A DNA stretch of 14,037 bases from Hyphomicrobiales bacterium (GCA_947374125.1 CANCAR010000054.1:1-14037); one strand, 5' to 3'. Positions 1 through 5,962 are shown, counted from the first letter of the stretch. Numbers and translations are program-made. The notes: generated from the letters alone by a model not told the origin.

Positions 1-99
1 TTGGCCTATGATCAGCTAGTCGAGGACACGCTTGAAGCACTGGCAAGGCACCTTGAGGTACATGTGGATGTGGATGGGATAATGGGGGTGGCGCGATAG
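1..99 (+). CDS. 3' end of an unrecognised gene (partial)
   Basis: Frame 1 is open from the first base to a TAG at 97-99, giving a 32-residue C-terminal fragment. It contains an acidic, leucine-rich stretch (YDQLVEDTLEALARHLEVH) followed by DVDGIMGVAR. The composition looks like real coding sequence: a likely amphipathic helix and no rare-residue runs. The start lies outside the window. I do not recognise the family and assign no function. It could be a chance open frame, but the frame is uninterrupted from the window edge and the repeat-type intergenic sequence begins soon after its stop. Confidence 0.4.
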   Translation: MAYDQLVEDTLEALARHLEVHVDVDGIMGVAR

Positions 100-222
100 A
101 GCGGGTTTGGGGGCGATTGATCAGCTTAGGCTTTGAGGTAGTCACGCGGGTGTTTCGGGTGGTTAAAACGAAGGGTGTGATAGGTTTGAAACAAATGCGG
201 CGTTTGATGCGCTGCTGGGCAT

Positions 223-250
223 AAGCGGCGAGCCCGGAGGCTCGCGGTCC
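223..250. repeat. Short GC-rich hairpin repeat, copy 1
   Basis: GCGAGCC (228-234) and GGCTCGC (239-245) form a perfect 7-bp stem around a CGGA loop, followed by GGTCC. A degenerate copy sits at 10512-10540: both begin AAG and share GAGGCT-G-CGGTCC, with one difference in the last 14 bases. Two copies about 10 kb apart in intergenic positions suggest a dispersed palindromic repeat and not a gene-specific terminator. Confidence 0.5.
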
Positions 251-280
251 AAAATCAACCTCATGGTGAGCCGATGCGTC

Positions 281-332
281 GTTCGACAGGCTCACGATGA
301 TGGCACCGTATCGAGGGATGAGCTTGTCGAAC
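281..332. repeat. Inverted pair of TTCGACA-type intergenic repeats
   Basis: GTTCGACAGGCTCA (281-294) is matched at 13 of 14 positions by the reverse complement of TGAGCTTGTCGAAC (319-332), with 24 bases between. This resembles the 'TTCGACAAGCTCAGGATGAG' repeats widely dispersed between genes in alphaproteobacteria and related genomes. A third copy follows at 360-392. It is annotated as a repeat, not as coding sequence, although the frame through it is open. Confidence 0.6.
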
Positions 333-359
333 CAGGGCGCTTTATCCCGGGTTCGGTCC

Positions 360-392
360 TTCGACAAGCCGCTTCGCGGCTGCTCAGGATGA
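360..392. repeat. Variant TTCGACAAGC...GCTCAGGATGAG repeat with internal hairpin
   Basis: The repeat core TTCGACAAGC is split from GCTCAGGATGAG by a small insert. GCCGC (368-372) and GCGGC (376-380) form a 5-bp stem around TTC. The core matches the pair at 281-332. The intervening hairpin makes this copy unlike a simple TTCGACAAGCTCAGGATGAG unit, as if a second small palindrome had inserted into it or the loop had diverged. Confidence 0.5.
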
Positions 393-449
393 GGGGGAGG
401 GAGCGCGATCGAAAATGGTGCTCCCCTGTTTTTCGTTCTTCTGCTAGAG

Positions 450-462
450 TGACGCTACGTCA
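450..462. promoter_or_regulatory. 13-bp palindrome, candidate HigA operator
   Basis: TGACG-CTA-CGTCA is a perfect 5-bp inverted repeat around a 3-base centre, ending 19 bases before the ATG at 482. HigA-family antitoxins normally repress their own promoters by binding palindromes at this distance, so an operator is a reasonable inference. No confident -35/-10 pair was found beside it. Confidence 0.35.
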
Positions 463-481
463 ATCTCAATCGAGTCATCCC

Positions 482-892
482 ATGTCAAACGCTATAGACC
501 GCACGCTGGTGGACGCTGGCGAGGTAGACTTCTCCGATGTCGCGCTTGAGGGCGCTTTGCTTGCGGTTGCACCTGGCGAAGTCCTGTTGGAAGAATTCAT
601 GCGGCCCTTGGGCCTGTCCGCCCCCAACCTTGCGCGGGACTTAGGACTGTTTCCCAATTTCGTAAACGAAATCATCAAGGGCGAGCGGTCGATTGCCGCC
701 GATACGGCTTTGCGTCTGGCCAGTCGCTTTGGCGGAACGGCTGAATTCTGGATGAGGCTGCAAATGGCGCATGATTTGGAAATGGCGCGGCGGAGTTATG
801 CGGCTAAGCCGGTACCGAAGAGGGAAGACCTTTTTGGGATCGCCAAGGGGGCTAATCCGGAGGGGTATCGGGATCGGAAGGATCGGTATTGA
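482..892 (+). CDS. higA: Solitary HigA/VapI-type HTH antitoxin
   Basis: The 136-residue product belongs to the HigA addiction-module antidote family (XRE-type helix-turn-helix). The family core is clear: APGEVLLEEFMRPLGLS near residues 34-50 (usually HPGEVLxEEF), the HTH through NLARDLG...NFVNEIIKGERSI, then the signature ADTALRLASRFGGTAEFWMRLQMAHDLEMA. The ATG at 482 was chosen because everything upstream in this frame translates intergenic repeats. No strong Shine-Dalgarno precedes it, and a short palindrome lies just upstream. About 32 residues come before the usual HigA N-terminus, and the tail after residue 110 is also longer than usual. No HigB toxin is encoded on either side: upstream is repeat sequence and downstream is AT-rich sequence without a frame. 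It may be an orphan antitoxin, a remnant of a pair, or a regulator acting on the complete HigBA locus 1 kb downstream. Confidence 0.8.
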   Translation: MSNAIDRTLVDAGEVDFSDVALEGALLAVAPGEVLLEEFMRPLGLSAPNLARDLGLFPNFVNEIIKGERSIAADTALRLASRFGGTAEFWMRLQMAHDLEMARRSYAAKPVPKREDLFGIAKGANPEGYRDRKDRY

Positions 893-1094
893 AGGGGGGG
901 GTGAATAGAAATTAGGAAATATGATTGTGGACTCATGTAATATAAACTGATCCCAGTTTGCGCGACAAAAAACAGATACCGAGTAGAATTAATTTACTTT
1001 ATTTAACTACGCTCCCAATAATAAATTGGAAGCAGAGCAAAGGCCTTCATCAATTTTGTCCAAAGCGATGGAGTTTTAGAAAATTAATATATTT

Positions 1095-1490
1095 TCAGTT
1101 TATATTGCTGTGAACTTCAATTTCATAAATTATCGTCGAGCATCCAATGATAGAATTACCACCCTCATTTGAGCACGTCTTTATTGAATAATTATCTTTC
1201 CCATCATATTTTGGATCAGGATAATAATTTAGTTCAGCGACAGAAACAATTTCTACGGTTCCGTGGGACGGCTTTTTAATTAATTGTAAATCTTGCAGCA
1301 TCCTTACATTACCTGCGCGAAACGAATGATGACATTTCCCATTCGTTGTAATATTCACGACAACCTTATCGTTTTCATTTTTCCAACTATAGCCTCTATA
1401 AACACATTTTGGAAAATCAGACGAAAAAGTTGGAGTTATTGCGCTTAAGGTCAACAAGCATAATGCCGTAATACATAAAATTTTTGTCAA
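1095..1490 (-). CDS. Small secreted protein with Ig-like fold signature, TTG start
   Basis: The 131-residue product opens with a classical signal peptide: a short basic start, then a hydrophobic run ILCITALCLLTLSAI with likely cleavage near TFSS at 21-24. The mature part contains five cysteines and the pattern KKPSHGTVEI...LNYYPDPKYDGKDNYSIKTCSNEGG...GCSTIIYEIEV. This resembles the bacterial cadherin/Ig-like 'P-x-x-G-T ... Y-x-P-x-x-x-G-x-D-x-Y/F' module seen in many small periplasmic hypothetical proteins. The TTG start at 1490 is favoured because TAGGAGG lies 5 bases upstream and no in-frame ATG is near. The gene and its surroundings (about 893-1800) are much richer in A/T than the rest of the window, with many Asn, Lys and Ile codons, which suggests recent acquisition. 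It lies between two HigA-type loci. Function is unknown; periplasmic or secreted location is inferred. Confidence 0.7.
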   Translation of the reverse strand: MTKILCITALCLLTLSAITPTFSSDFPKCVYRGYSWKNENDKVVVNITTNGKCHHSFRAGNVRMLQDLQLIKKPSHGTVEIVSVAELNYYPDPKYDGKDNYSIKTCSNEGGNSIIGCSTIIYEIEVHSNIN

Positions 1491-1883
1491 TCTAGCCTCC
1501 TATACATTTGATTTTAAAACTGTATCAAAAATGTAATTTTTCTTGATCCATTGGTCTACTCGGTTAAGCTTATAACTGCCTTCGTTGTACTGCTGTCGAG
1601 ATCGCCGATCGTGAAGTGGAATAGGCCTTATCAGAGATTTTTAATTCAAGCCAAAAATAAAATCAATTTATATTGCCTAGTTTATAATTCAAACGAACCA
1701 GTATTGAACTAACAACGAATTGTAGCGACGATAATTTAAGATTTTTATTTTGCAAGATGAATTCCCTTGCGGAAGATTCAATCACCCGTGCCACTCTCCT
1801 CTATGCGGTCCGCGTAGCCTTCAAGCTAGAAGCTAGGCCTTTTTATCTTGATAAATCGTACGCCAATACCGTACACATTCGCC
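1491..1883. other. AT-rich intergenic stretch without a recognised gene
   Basis: About 390 bases separate the minus-strand secreted-protein gene from higB. The left two thirds is strongly AT-rich, like the gene before it. Base composition returns to the window norm near 1780-1800, which may mark the right boundary of an acquired segment. I see no frame, tRNA cloverleaf or insertion-sequence ends. The last 36 bases hold a candidate HigA operator. The Shine-Dalgarno of the secreted protein (about 1496-1502) is in its left edge. Confidence 0.45.
1858..1874. promoter_or_regulatory. Inverted repeat upstream of higBA, candidate operator
   Basis: GTACG (1858-1862) and CGTAC (1870-1874) form a 5-bp inverted repeat with a 7-base spacer, ending 9 bases before the higB ATG. 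A TTGATA hexamer at 1848-1853 could be a -35 element, but no good -10 follows at the normal distance. HigA antitoxins usually bind such repeats to repress their own operon, so an operator role is inferred from position and symmetry only. Confidence 0.3.
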
Positions 1884-2168
1884 ATGAACGTCCGATCCAT
1901 CAAACACCGAGGTTTGCGGCGTTTTATTGAGGATAATGATGCGCGTGAAATTCGGGGCGACCTTGTCAATCGGACGCGCAATATTCTGACCGTGCTGATG
2001 ACGGCTTCCGATATAGCGGGGGTAAAAGGCCCGCCAGGCTGGCGGGTTCATGAGTTGGTGGGGGGCCGCGCCGGGATTTGGAGTGTTTCGGTTTCCGGCA
2101 ATTGGCGGATGATGTTTGCCATTGTCGGTGGCGAAATTGTTGAGTTGAATTTGGAGGACTACCACTAA
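1884..2168 (+). CDS. higB: HigB toxin (RelE-superfamily mRNA interferase)
   Basis: The 94-residue product matches the HigB (RelE/HigB-like host-inhibition) family in length and motifs: an N-terminal NVRSIKHRGLRRFIEDNDAREI, a central GPPGWRVHELVGGRAGIWSVSVSGNWRMMF, and the diagnostic C-terminus VELNLEDYH. HigB toxins cut mRNA on the ribosome and are held inactive by HigA. The ATG at 1884 was chosen over the in-frame start at 1848 because family members begin immediately before the VRSIKHRG segment; the longer start would add 12 unrelated residues. The stop overlaps the higA start by one base (TAATG), the usual toxin-first arrangement of hig operons, which implies translational coupling. All recognisable family motifs are intact, so the toxin is probably functional. 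Confidence 0.9.
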   Translation: MNVRSIKHRGLRRFIEDNDAREIRGDLVNRTRNILTVLMTASDIAGVKGPPGWRVHELVGGRAGIWSVSVSGNWRMMFAIVGGEIVELNLEDYH

Positions 2169-2476
2169 TGAGCACGGCACCGCAGAAGATTGGCATGAAG
2201 CCGAGCCATCCGGGCGCTTTTATCCGCGCGGAGATTTTGGATGAATTGCATTTGTCGGTGAGCAAGGCCGCCGGGGTGTTGGGTGTGCGGCGCGCTACTT
2301 TGTCTGATCTTGTGAACGAGAAGGCGGGTCTTTCGCCCGAAATGGCGTTGCGGATTGAGAAAGCCTTCGGGGTCAGCATGGATACGCTGCTTAAGATGCA
2401 AACATGGTTCGACACCTACACGATGCGCGAGCAGGCGGATCGGATTGAGGTAGAGCGCTATGTGGCGGGGGAATAA
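2168..2476 (+). CDS. higA: HigA antitoxin (XRE-family HTH)
   Basis: This 102-residue protein is the partner of the HigB just upstream, sharing the TAATG stop/start junction. It begins near the family-typical MKPSHPGAFIRAEILDELHLSV, followed by a helix-turn-helix (SKAAGVLGVRRATLSDLVNEKAGLSPEMALRIEKAFG, about residues 31-63) and the HigA tail TLLKMQTWFDTYTMRE. By family knowledge it neutralises HigB by direct binding and represses the operon through its HTH. Its sequence is clearly different from the orphan HigA at 482-892 (different C-terminal segment, shorter N-terminus), so the two are not a simple duplication. Cross-regulation between them is possible but not shown. Confidence 0.9.
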   Translation: MSTAPQKIGMKPSHPGAFIRAEILDELHLSVSKAAGVLGVRRATLSDLVNEKAGLSPEMALRIEKAFGVSMDTLLKMQTWFDTYTMREQADRIEVERYVAGE

Positions 2477-2576
2477 TATTTCTTTGATTTAGTGAGTATT
2501 TTAGATCACTGAGTGGTAGTGTAAAAAATCTTATTCATCCGTGATGGTGAGGTGAGGAGCGGTTTGCGAAGCAAAA

Positions 2577-2599
2577 AAAACGATTCGGTGGATCGTTTT
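2577..2599. terminator. Candidate hairpin terminator after higBA
   Basis: AAAACGAT (2577-2584) and ATCGTTTT (2592-2599) form a perfect 8-bp stem with a TCGGTGG loop, preceded by an A-run (2573-2580) and ended by four T residues. The A/T-flanked symmetry would suit a weak bidirectional terminator between higBA (plus, ending 2476) and cobD (minus, ending 2774). The stem is GC-poor and the T tract is short, so the call is tentative. Confidence 0.4.
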
Positions 2600-2603
2600 G
2601 AGT

Positions 2604-2739
2604 GACGAACGCGAAGCAACCCAGTTGATGGGTGTTTTTAGGGTGAAATTTTGCCGTTTTTACGATTAGCTCAATCTAAAGGTGAACCGCAATATATCAC
2701 TTTAACGGTTAACATCAGCTGGGTTGCTTCACGTTCGTT
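2604..2739. repeat. Long inverted repeat with 27-bp arms
   Basis: The arms 2604-2630 and 2713-2739 match as reverse complements at 24 of 27 positions. The shared core reads GAAGCAACCCAG on the left and CTGGGTTGCTTC on the right. They enclose 82 bases of unremarkable AT-rich sequence, and GCAATGAC (2741-2748) continues the right arm. The 'TTGCTTC-CGTTCG-GCAATGAC' wording resembles dispersed 'GTCATTGCGA...GAAGCAA' repeats known from alphaproteobacterial genomes. The arrangement could be two opposed copies of one repeat or a small non-autonomous mobile element. A frame crossing it (2651-2866) shows no protein-like features. Confidence 0.6.
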
Positions 2740-2773
2740 CGCAATGACGGTTGAGATGCTTTCGCATTACTCC

Positions 2774-3739
2774 TCAACCCCCCACTGCCAACCCCACCAC
2801 CACAACCCCCTCTATCACCGCGGCGACCCGATACAGCATCAGGGCACGGCGAATATCGACTGCTGAGGCCTCGCGTCTGCCATCGCCCATATAGGCGTCC
2901 TCTACCATCTCGCTGCCATAAAGCCGGGGTCCGGCGATTTTTAGGCCCAAGGCTCCGGCCATGGCGGCTTCGGGCCAGCCGGCGTTGGGGGAGCGGTGGT
3001 GTTTGGCGTCGCGGATCACCGCTTTAAGCGCGTTCCATGCCGAGCAGCCGGGCAGGAGGGCTGCGGCGAGGATAATCAAAACCGCGCTTAACCGCGAGGC
3101 GGGGAGGTTGATGAGGTCGTCGAAGCGGGCGGCGGCCCAGCCGAAGGCGTGGTATTTTTCGTTTTTATGGCCGATCATGCTGTCCGCCGTGTTGGCTGCT
3201 TTGTAGAGTACGCCGCCGGTGAGGCTGAGTGTTGCGGTCCAGAAAATCGGGGCGACCACACCATCGGAAAAATTCTCGGCGAGGCTTTCAATCGCCGCGC
3301 GGCTGACGCCTGCTTCATCGAGCACCGCCGTGTTGCGGCCGACGATCATGCTGACGGATGCGCGCCCCGCCTCCAACCCGCCTTCCTCAAGTGCTATGGC
3401 GACGGCTGCCACATGGTCGTTGAGGCTGCGTTGGGCGGGAAGGGTTGCGGCCATGAGGATGATGATGAAAAGGCCAAACCAGTGCGGGAGCAGCAGAATT
3501 TCGAGTGCCAAGCCTATGCCGCCGGTGATGAGCAGGAGCATCACAAGGGCCAGGAGTCCATTCAGGCGGCGCAGCGTGAAGGAGAGGCTTGCGCGGTTAA
3601 GCCGCTTGTCGAGCCAGGTGATCAATGCGCCAATCCAGGTGACGGGATGGCCTATTGCGCGGTAAAGGGGTTGCGGATAGCCAATAAGCGCCTCAAAAAG
3701 CAGGGCCATTGCCGCGATAAAGAAAGCACCCGTGACCAT
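2774..3739 (-). CDS. cobD: Adenosylcobinamide-phosphate synthase CobD (CbiB family)
   Basis: The 321-residue integral membrane protein has the usual CobD/CbiB length. It shows the N-terminal LLFEALIGYPQPLYRAIGHPVTWIGALITWLDKRLN, hydrophobic segments around residues 4-20, 60-100 and 215-235, the conserved IVGRNTAVLDEAGVSRAAIESLAENFSDGVVAPIFW core (about 133-168), YKAANTADSMIGHKNEKYHAFGWAAARFDDL and the late SPNAGWPEAAMAGALGLKIAGPRLYG motif. The family joins aminopropanol (or its phosphate) to adenosylcobyric acid in the aerobic and anaerobic cobalamin pathways, at the inner membrane. The ATG at 3739 overlaps the cobC start by 8 bases head to head. A G-rich run (about 3750-3757) could serve as a Shine-Dalgarno. 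An internal ATG at residue 11 (3709) is a less likely start. No B12 riboswitch can precede this gene, because there is no leader free of cobC coding sequence. Confidence 0.95.
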   Translation of the reverse strand: MVTGAFFIAAMALLFEALIGYPQPLYRAIGHPVTWIGALITWLDKRLNRASLSFTLRRLNGLLALVMLLLITGGIGLALEILLLPHWFGLFIIILMAATLPAQRSLNDHVAAVAIALEEGGLEAGRASVSMIVGRNTAVLDEAGVSRAAIESLAENFSDGVVAPIFWTATLSLTGGVLYKAANTADSMIGHKNEKYHAFGWAAARFDDLINLPASRLSAVLIILAAALLPGCSAWNALKAVIRDAKHHRSPNAGWPEAAMAGALGLKIAGPRLYGSEMVEDAYMGDGRREASAVDIRRALMLYRVAAVIEGVVVVGLAVGG

Positions 3740-4781
3740 TTCCGCTTCTCATCCCCCCGCTTCCAATGCCAAACCCGCAAACGGTGATAGCCTGTTTGTG
3801 CATGGCGGCAACCTTGCGGCTGCGCGACTGGCTTATCCCGATGCGCCCGAGCCTTGGTTGGATCTCTCCACAGGGATCAATCCGGTGGCCTTTCCTATCC
3901 CATCCGTCTCTGCGGCATCTTGGGCGCGTTTGCCAGAGGAAAATGCGGTGCGCGGGCTGGAGCGGATTGCCGCATCGGCCTATGGCGCGCGGGTGGGCGC
4001 GGAAGTGGTGGCCGCACCCGGCACGCAGGCGTTGATTGAGCTTTTGCCGAGGTTATTCCCGGCCAAGCGCGTGGGGATTTTGGGCTTTACCTATGCCGAA
4101 CACGCCTTGTGCTGGCGCAAAGCGGGCGCGGTGGTGGAAACGGTGGAGGAGGTTGCGGCGCTTGAAGCGTTTGATGTGGCGGTGATCGTGAACCCGAATA
4201 ATCCTGACGGGCGGATGGTTGCGCCGGATCAACTGCTGGCGCTGGCCCGGGTGCTCCACACCAAGGGCGGCAGGCTGATTGTGGATGAGGCCTTTGTTGA
4301 CGTGCTGCCGGAGGGGATGAGCCTTGCGGGAAGCCTTCCCGATCAAGGGGTTATCGTGCTGCGCTCCTTCGGCAAGACCTATGGGCTGGCGGGTTTGCGG
4401 CTTGGCTTTGCTTTGGCCGGTGCATCCGATGCGGCGGTGATCCGCTCAGCACTTGGCCCTTGGGCTGTTTCTGGCCCAGCGATTGAGATCGGTGGTTATG
4501 CGCTGGCAGATCGCGCTTGGCTTGAGGCGACGCGGGCGCATTTGATTAAAAAAGCGGCGCGGCTTGATGGGGTGTTGCAACAGATTGGCTTGACAGTTGA
4601 AGGCGGCATGCCACTCTTTCGGCTTGTGTCTTCTGATCGCGCAGCCGATTATTTCAAACGGTTTTCAGAGGCCGGAATTCTGGTGCGGGCGTTTCGAGAA
4701 AGGCCAAACTGGTTGCGTGTTGGCTTGCCCGGTGATGCGGATGAATGGACCTTGCTAGAGACGCGTTTAAGAACACTGTGA
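3732..4781 (+). CDS. cobC: CobC, PLP-dependent threonine-phosphate decarboxylase-like enzyme
   Basis: The 349-residue fold-type I PLP enzyme belongs to the histidinol-phosphate aminotransferase-like CobC family. It begins with HGGNLAAARLAYPDAPEPWLDLSTGINP (24-51), the strongest CobC/CobD(Salmonella)-type signature. The PLP site follows: VNPNNPDGR (153-161), VDEAFVDVLP with the ring-nitrogen Asp185, and RSFGKTYGLAGLRLGFAL with the Schiff-base Lys215. Related enzymes decarboxylate L-threonine phosphate to (R)-1-amino-2-propanol phosphate, the substrate that CobD attaches to the corrin. It therefore pairs functionally with the divergent cobD. The start is a GTG at 3732, overlapping cobD; a GTG at 3798 (residue 23, just before HGGNL) is a plausible alternative that would remove the overlap. 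A shikimate dehydrogenase-like gene follows 13 bases after the stop, suggesting one operon. Confidence 0.93.
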   Translation: MTISASHPPASNAKPANGDSLFVHGGNLAAARLAYPDAPEPWLDLSTGINPVAFPIPSVSAASWARLPEENAVRGLERIAASAYGARVGAEVVAAPGTQALIELLPRLFPAKRVGILGFTYAEHALCWRKAGAVVETVEEVAALEAFDVAVIVNPNNPDGRMVAPDQLLALARVLHTKGGRLIVDEAFVDVLPEGMSLAGSLPDQGVIVLRSFGKTYGLAGLRLGFALAGASDAAVIRSALGPWAVSGPAIEIGGYALADRAWLEATRAHLIKKAARLDGVLQQIGLTVEGGMPLFRLVSSDRAADYFKRFSEAGILVRAFRERPNWLRVGLPGDADEWTLLETRLRTL

Positions 4782-4794
4782 GAGGGGGGGATCG

Positions 4795-5646
4795 ATGTCA
4801 CGAAATTTTTTAAGCCAGTTGACGGGCTCGTTTGCGATGCCTGCGGCGGAAAATCCGACGGTGGCGATGGTGGAGGCGGCCTATCAACATCATGGCTTAG
4901 ACTGGCGCTATATCAATTGCGAAGTGCCGCCGGAGAAGCTTGGCGATGCCGTTTTAGGTGCACGCGCGATGGGCTGGGCGGGGTTTAACTGCTCGCTGCC
5001 GCATAAAGTGGAGGTGATCCAATATCTTGATGGGTTGGGCGCGTCCGCTGAAGTGATAGGCGCGGTGAATTGCGCGGTGCGGCGCGAGGGTAAATTCATT
5101 GGCGAGAACACCGATGGCAAAGGCTTTTTGCAATCATTGCAAGATGTGATTGATCCCAAAGGATTGCGCGCTGTTATGTTTGGCGCGGGCGGTGCTGCGC
5201 GGGCGTGCGCCGTGGAAATGGCGCTGGCGGGATTAGCACACATCACGATTGTGAACCGCGATGCTAAACGTGGGCAGGTGTTGGTGGATTTGATCAACTC
5301 AAAAACGCCAGCTAAAGCCGAATTGGTGGTGTGGGATCACGCGTTTGTTGTGCCTGCGGACACGGCGATTGTGGTGAACGCCACCTCGATTGGGCTTTAT
5401 CCGGATGTGGAAGCGCGGTTGAAGGTCGATATGGCGTCGATTGTGCCTTCCATGGTGGTGGCAGACATTATCCCGAACCCGCCCCGCACGTTGTTAATCC
5501 GCGAAGCGGAAGCGAAAGGATGTCGCGTGATTGATGGGCTGGGGATGCTGGTCAATCAGGGCGTGATCGGGATTAAATATTGGACGGGTGTCGATGTTGA
5601 CGCCGGTGTTATGCGGCGGACGGTGGAGGAGATATTTAAGGGGTGA
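4795..5646 (+). CDS. Divergent shikimate dehydrogenase-like oxidoreductase (AroE family)
   Basis: The 283-residue protein has the two-domain AroE architecture. The substrate domain shows GLDWRYINCEV, GFNCSLPHK with catalytic Lys71, GAVNCAV and GENTDGKGF with catalytic Asp107. The Rossmann domain shows FGAGGAARA (129-137), IVNRDAKRG (152-160), NATSIGLYPD (195-204), DIIPNPPRT and DGLGMLVNQG with Gln255. AroE reduces 3-dehydroshikimate to shikimate with NADPH. Here the usual N-terminal substrate motif (H-S-L-S-P-x-x-H-N) is replaced by TGSFAMPAAENPTVAMVEAAY, and FNVT is FNCS, as in a divergent group of AroE homologues annotated as shikimate dehydrogenase. The substrate may therefore be shikimate, quinate or something else. 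A strong G-rich Shine-Dalgarno (GAGAGGGGGG, 4782-4791) precedes the ATG, 13 bases after cobC, so co-transcription is likely. The 3' end overlaps parE, on the opposite strand, by 11 bases. Confidence 0.85.
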   Translation: MSRNFLSQLTGSFAMPAAENPTVAMVEAAYQHHGLDWRYINCEVPPEKLGDAVLGARAMGWAGFNCSLPHKVEVIQYLDGLGASAEVIGAVNCAVRREGKFIGENTDGKGFLQSLQDVIDPKGLRAVMFGAGGAARACAVEMALAGLAHITIVNRDAKRGQVLVDLINSKTPAKAELVVWDHAFVVPADTAIVVNATSIGLYPDVEARLKVDMASIVPSMVVADIIPNPPRTLLIREAEAKGCRVIDGLGMLVNQGVIGIKYWTGVDVDAGVMRRTVEEIFKG

Positions 5647-5962
5647 GGGGTGGATCGTTTTCGTCCCACTCGTCTTCCCAGTCTTTGCCACCATAGAAGA
5701 CGCGTAGGATGGTGACGGCGTTTTGATCAACCGTAAACGCAATCGTCACGCGACGCTCGAAACCGATAATGCGTAGGCCGGGCATGAGGTCATTGCGCAG
5801 GGTGCCGCGTTCGGAGGCGAGGTCGAGCCTATGGATGAAAGCGCTGATCCGTTCGACATAGGCGAGCGCCACAAATGGGCCGGCTTGATCGGCAAGCCAG
5901 TTATAAATGCCACGCAAGTCGATATTGGCCTGATCGGCGAAGATGACAACGCGCTGTCGCAT
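5636..5962 (-). CDS. parE: ParE-type toxin (RelE/ParE superfamily)
   Basis: The 108-residue toxin shows the ParE pattern: VVIFADQANIDLRGIYNWLADQAGPFVALAYVERI (about 5-39), then LASERGTLRNDLMPGLRIIGFERRVTIAF and ILRVFYGGKDWE. ParE proteins inhibit DNA gyrase and are neutralised by ParD. The fold is shared with the RNA-cleaving RelE, so the target is inferred from similarity to ParE and is not certain. The ATG overlaps the parD stop by one base (TAATG on the minus strand), so the pair is translated together, antitoxin first. An acidic, proline-rich tail (DWEDEWDENDPPLTP) extends past the fold. Its last codons overlap the 3' end of the AroE-like gene tail to tail by 11 bases, leaving no room for a terminator between them. 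Confidence 0.9.
   Translation of the reverse strand: MRQRVVIFADQANIDLRGIYNWLADQAGPFVALAYVERISAFIHRLDLASERGTLRNDLMPGLRIIGFERRVTIAFTVDQNAVTILRVFYGGKDWEDEWDENDPPLTP

Larger units (their letters stand above)
100..481. other. Repeat-rich intergenic region without a gene
   Basis: No convincing gene lies in these 382 bases. A reading frame runs from 263 into the HigA gene, but its first 73 residues translate intergenic repeat sequence, so they are not counted as protein. The stretch holds a 7-bp hairpin element (223-250), a head-to-head TTCGACA/TGTCGAA repeat pair (281-332), a variant third copy with its own small hairpin (360-392) and a 13-bp palindrome close to the antitoxin start (450-462). Confidence 0.6.

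Noticed and set aside
263..481. N-terminal extension of the orphan HigA by 73 residues
   Set aside because: The extra residues translate TTCGACA-type intergenic repeats and have no match to HigA proteins.
1760..1800. tRNA 3' end as a possible attachment site at the edge of the AT-rich insert
   Set aside because: The TTCAATC motif is not flanked by a pairing T-arm and no acceptor stem or CCA follows.
1820..1846. Terminator-like GCCT...AGGC with CTTTTT
   Set aside because: The stem is only 4 bp and no plus-strand gene lies upstream to be terminated.
2651..2866. 71-residue plus-strand frame downstream of higBA
   Set aside because: It crosses the right arm of an inverted repeat and the 3' end of cobD and shows no protein-like features.
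3149..3787. Long plus-strand frame antisense to cobD
   Set aside because: It mirrors cobD codon bias, has a His/Glu/Gln-rich low-quality product, and the cobD motifs on the other strand are unambiguous.
3600..3800. Cobalamin riboswitch for the cob genes
   Set aside because: The two starts overlap, so no leader exists, and no B12-box-like sequence was seen.
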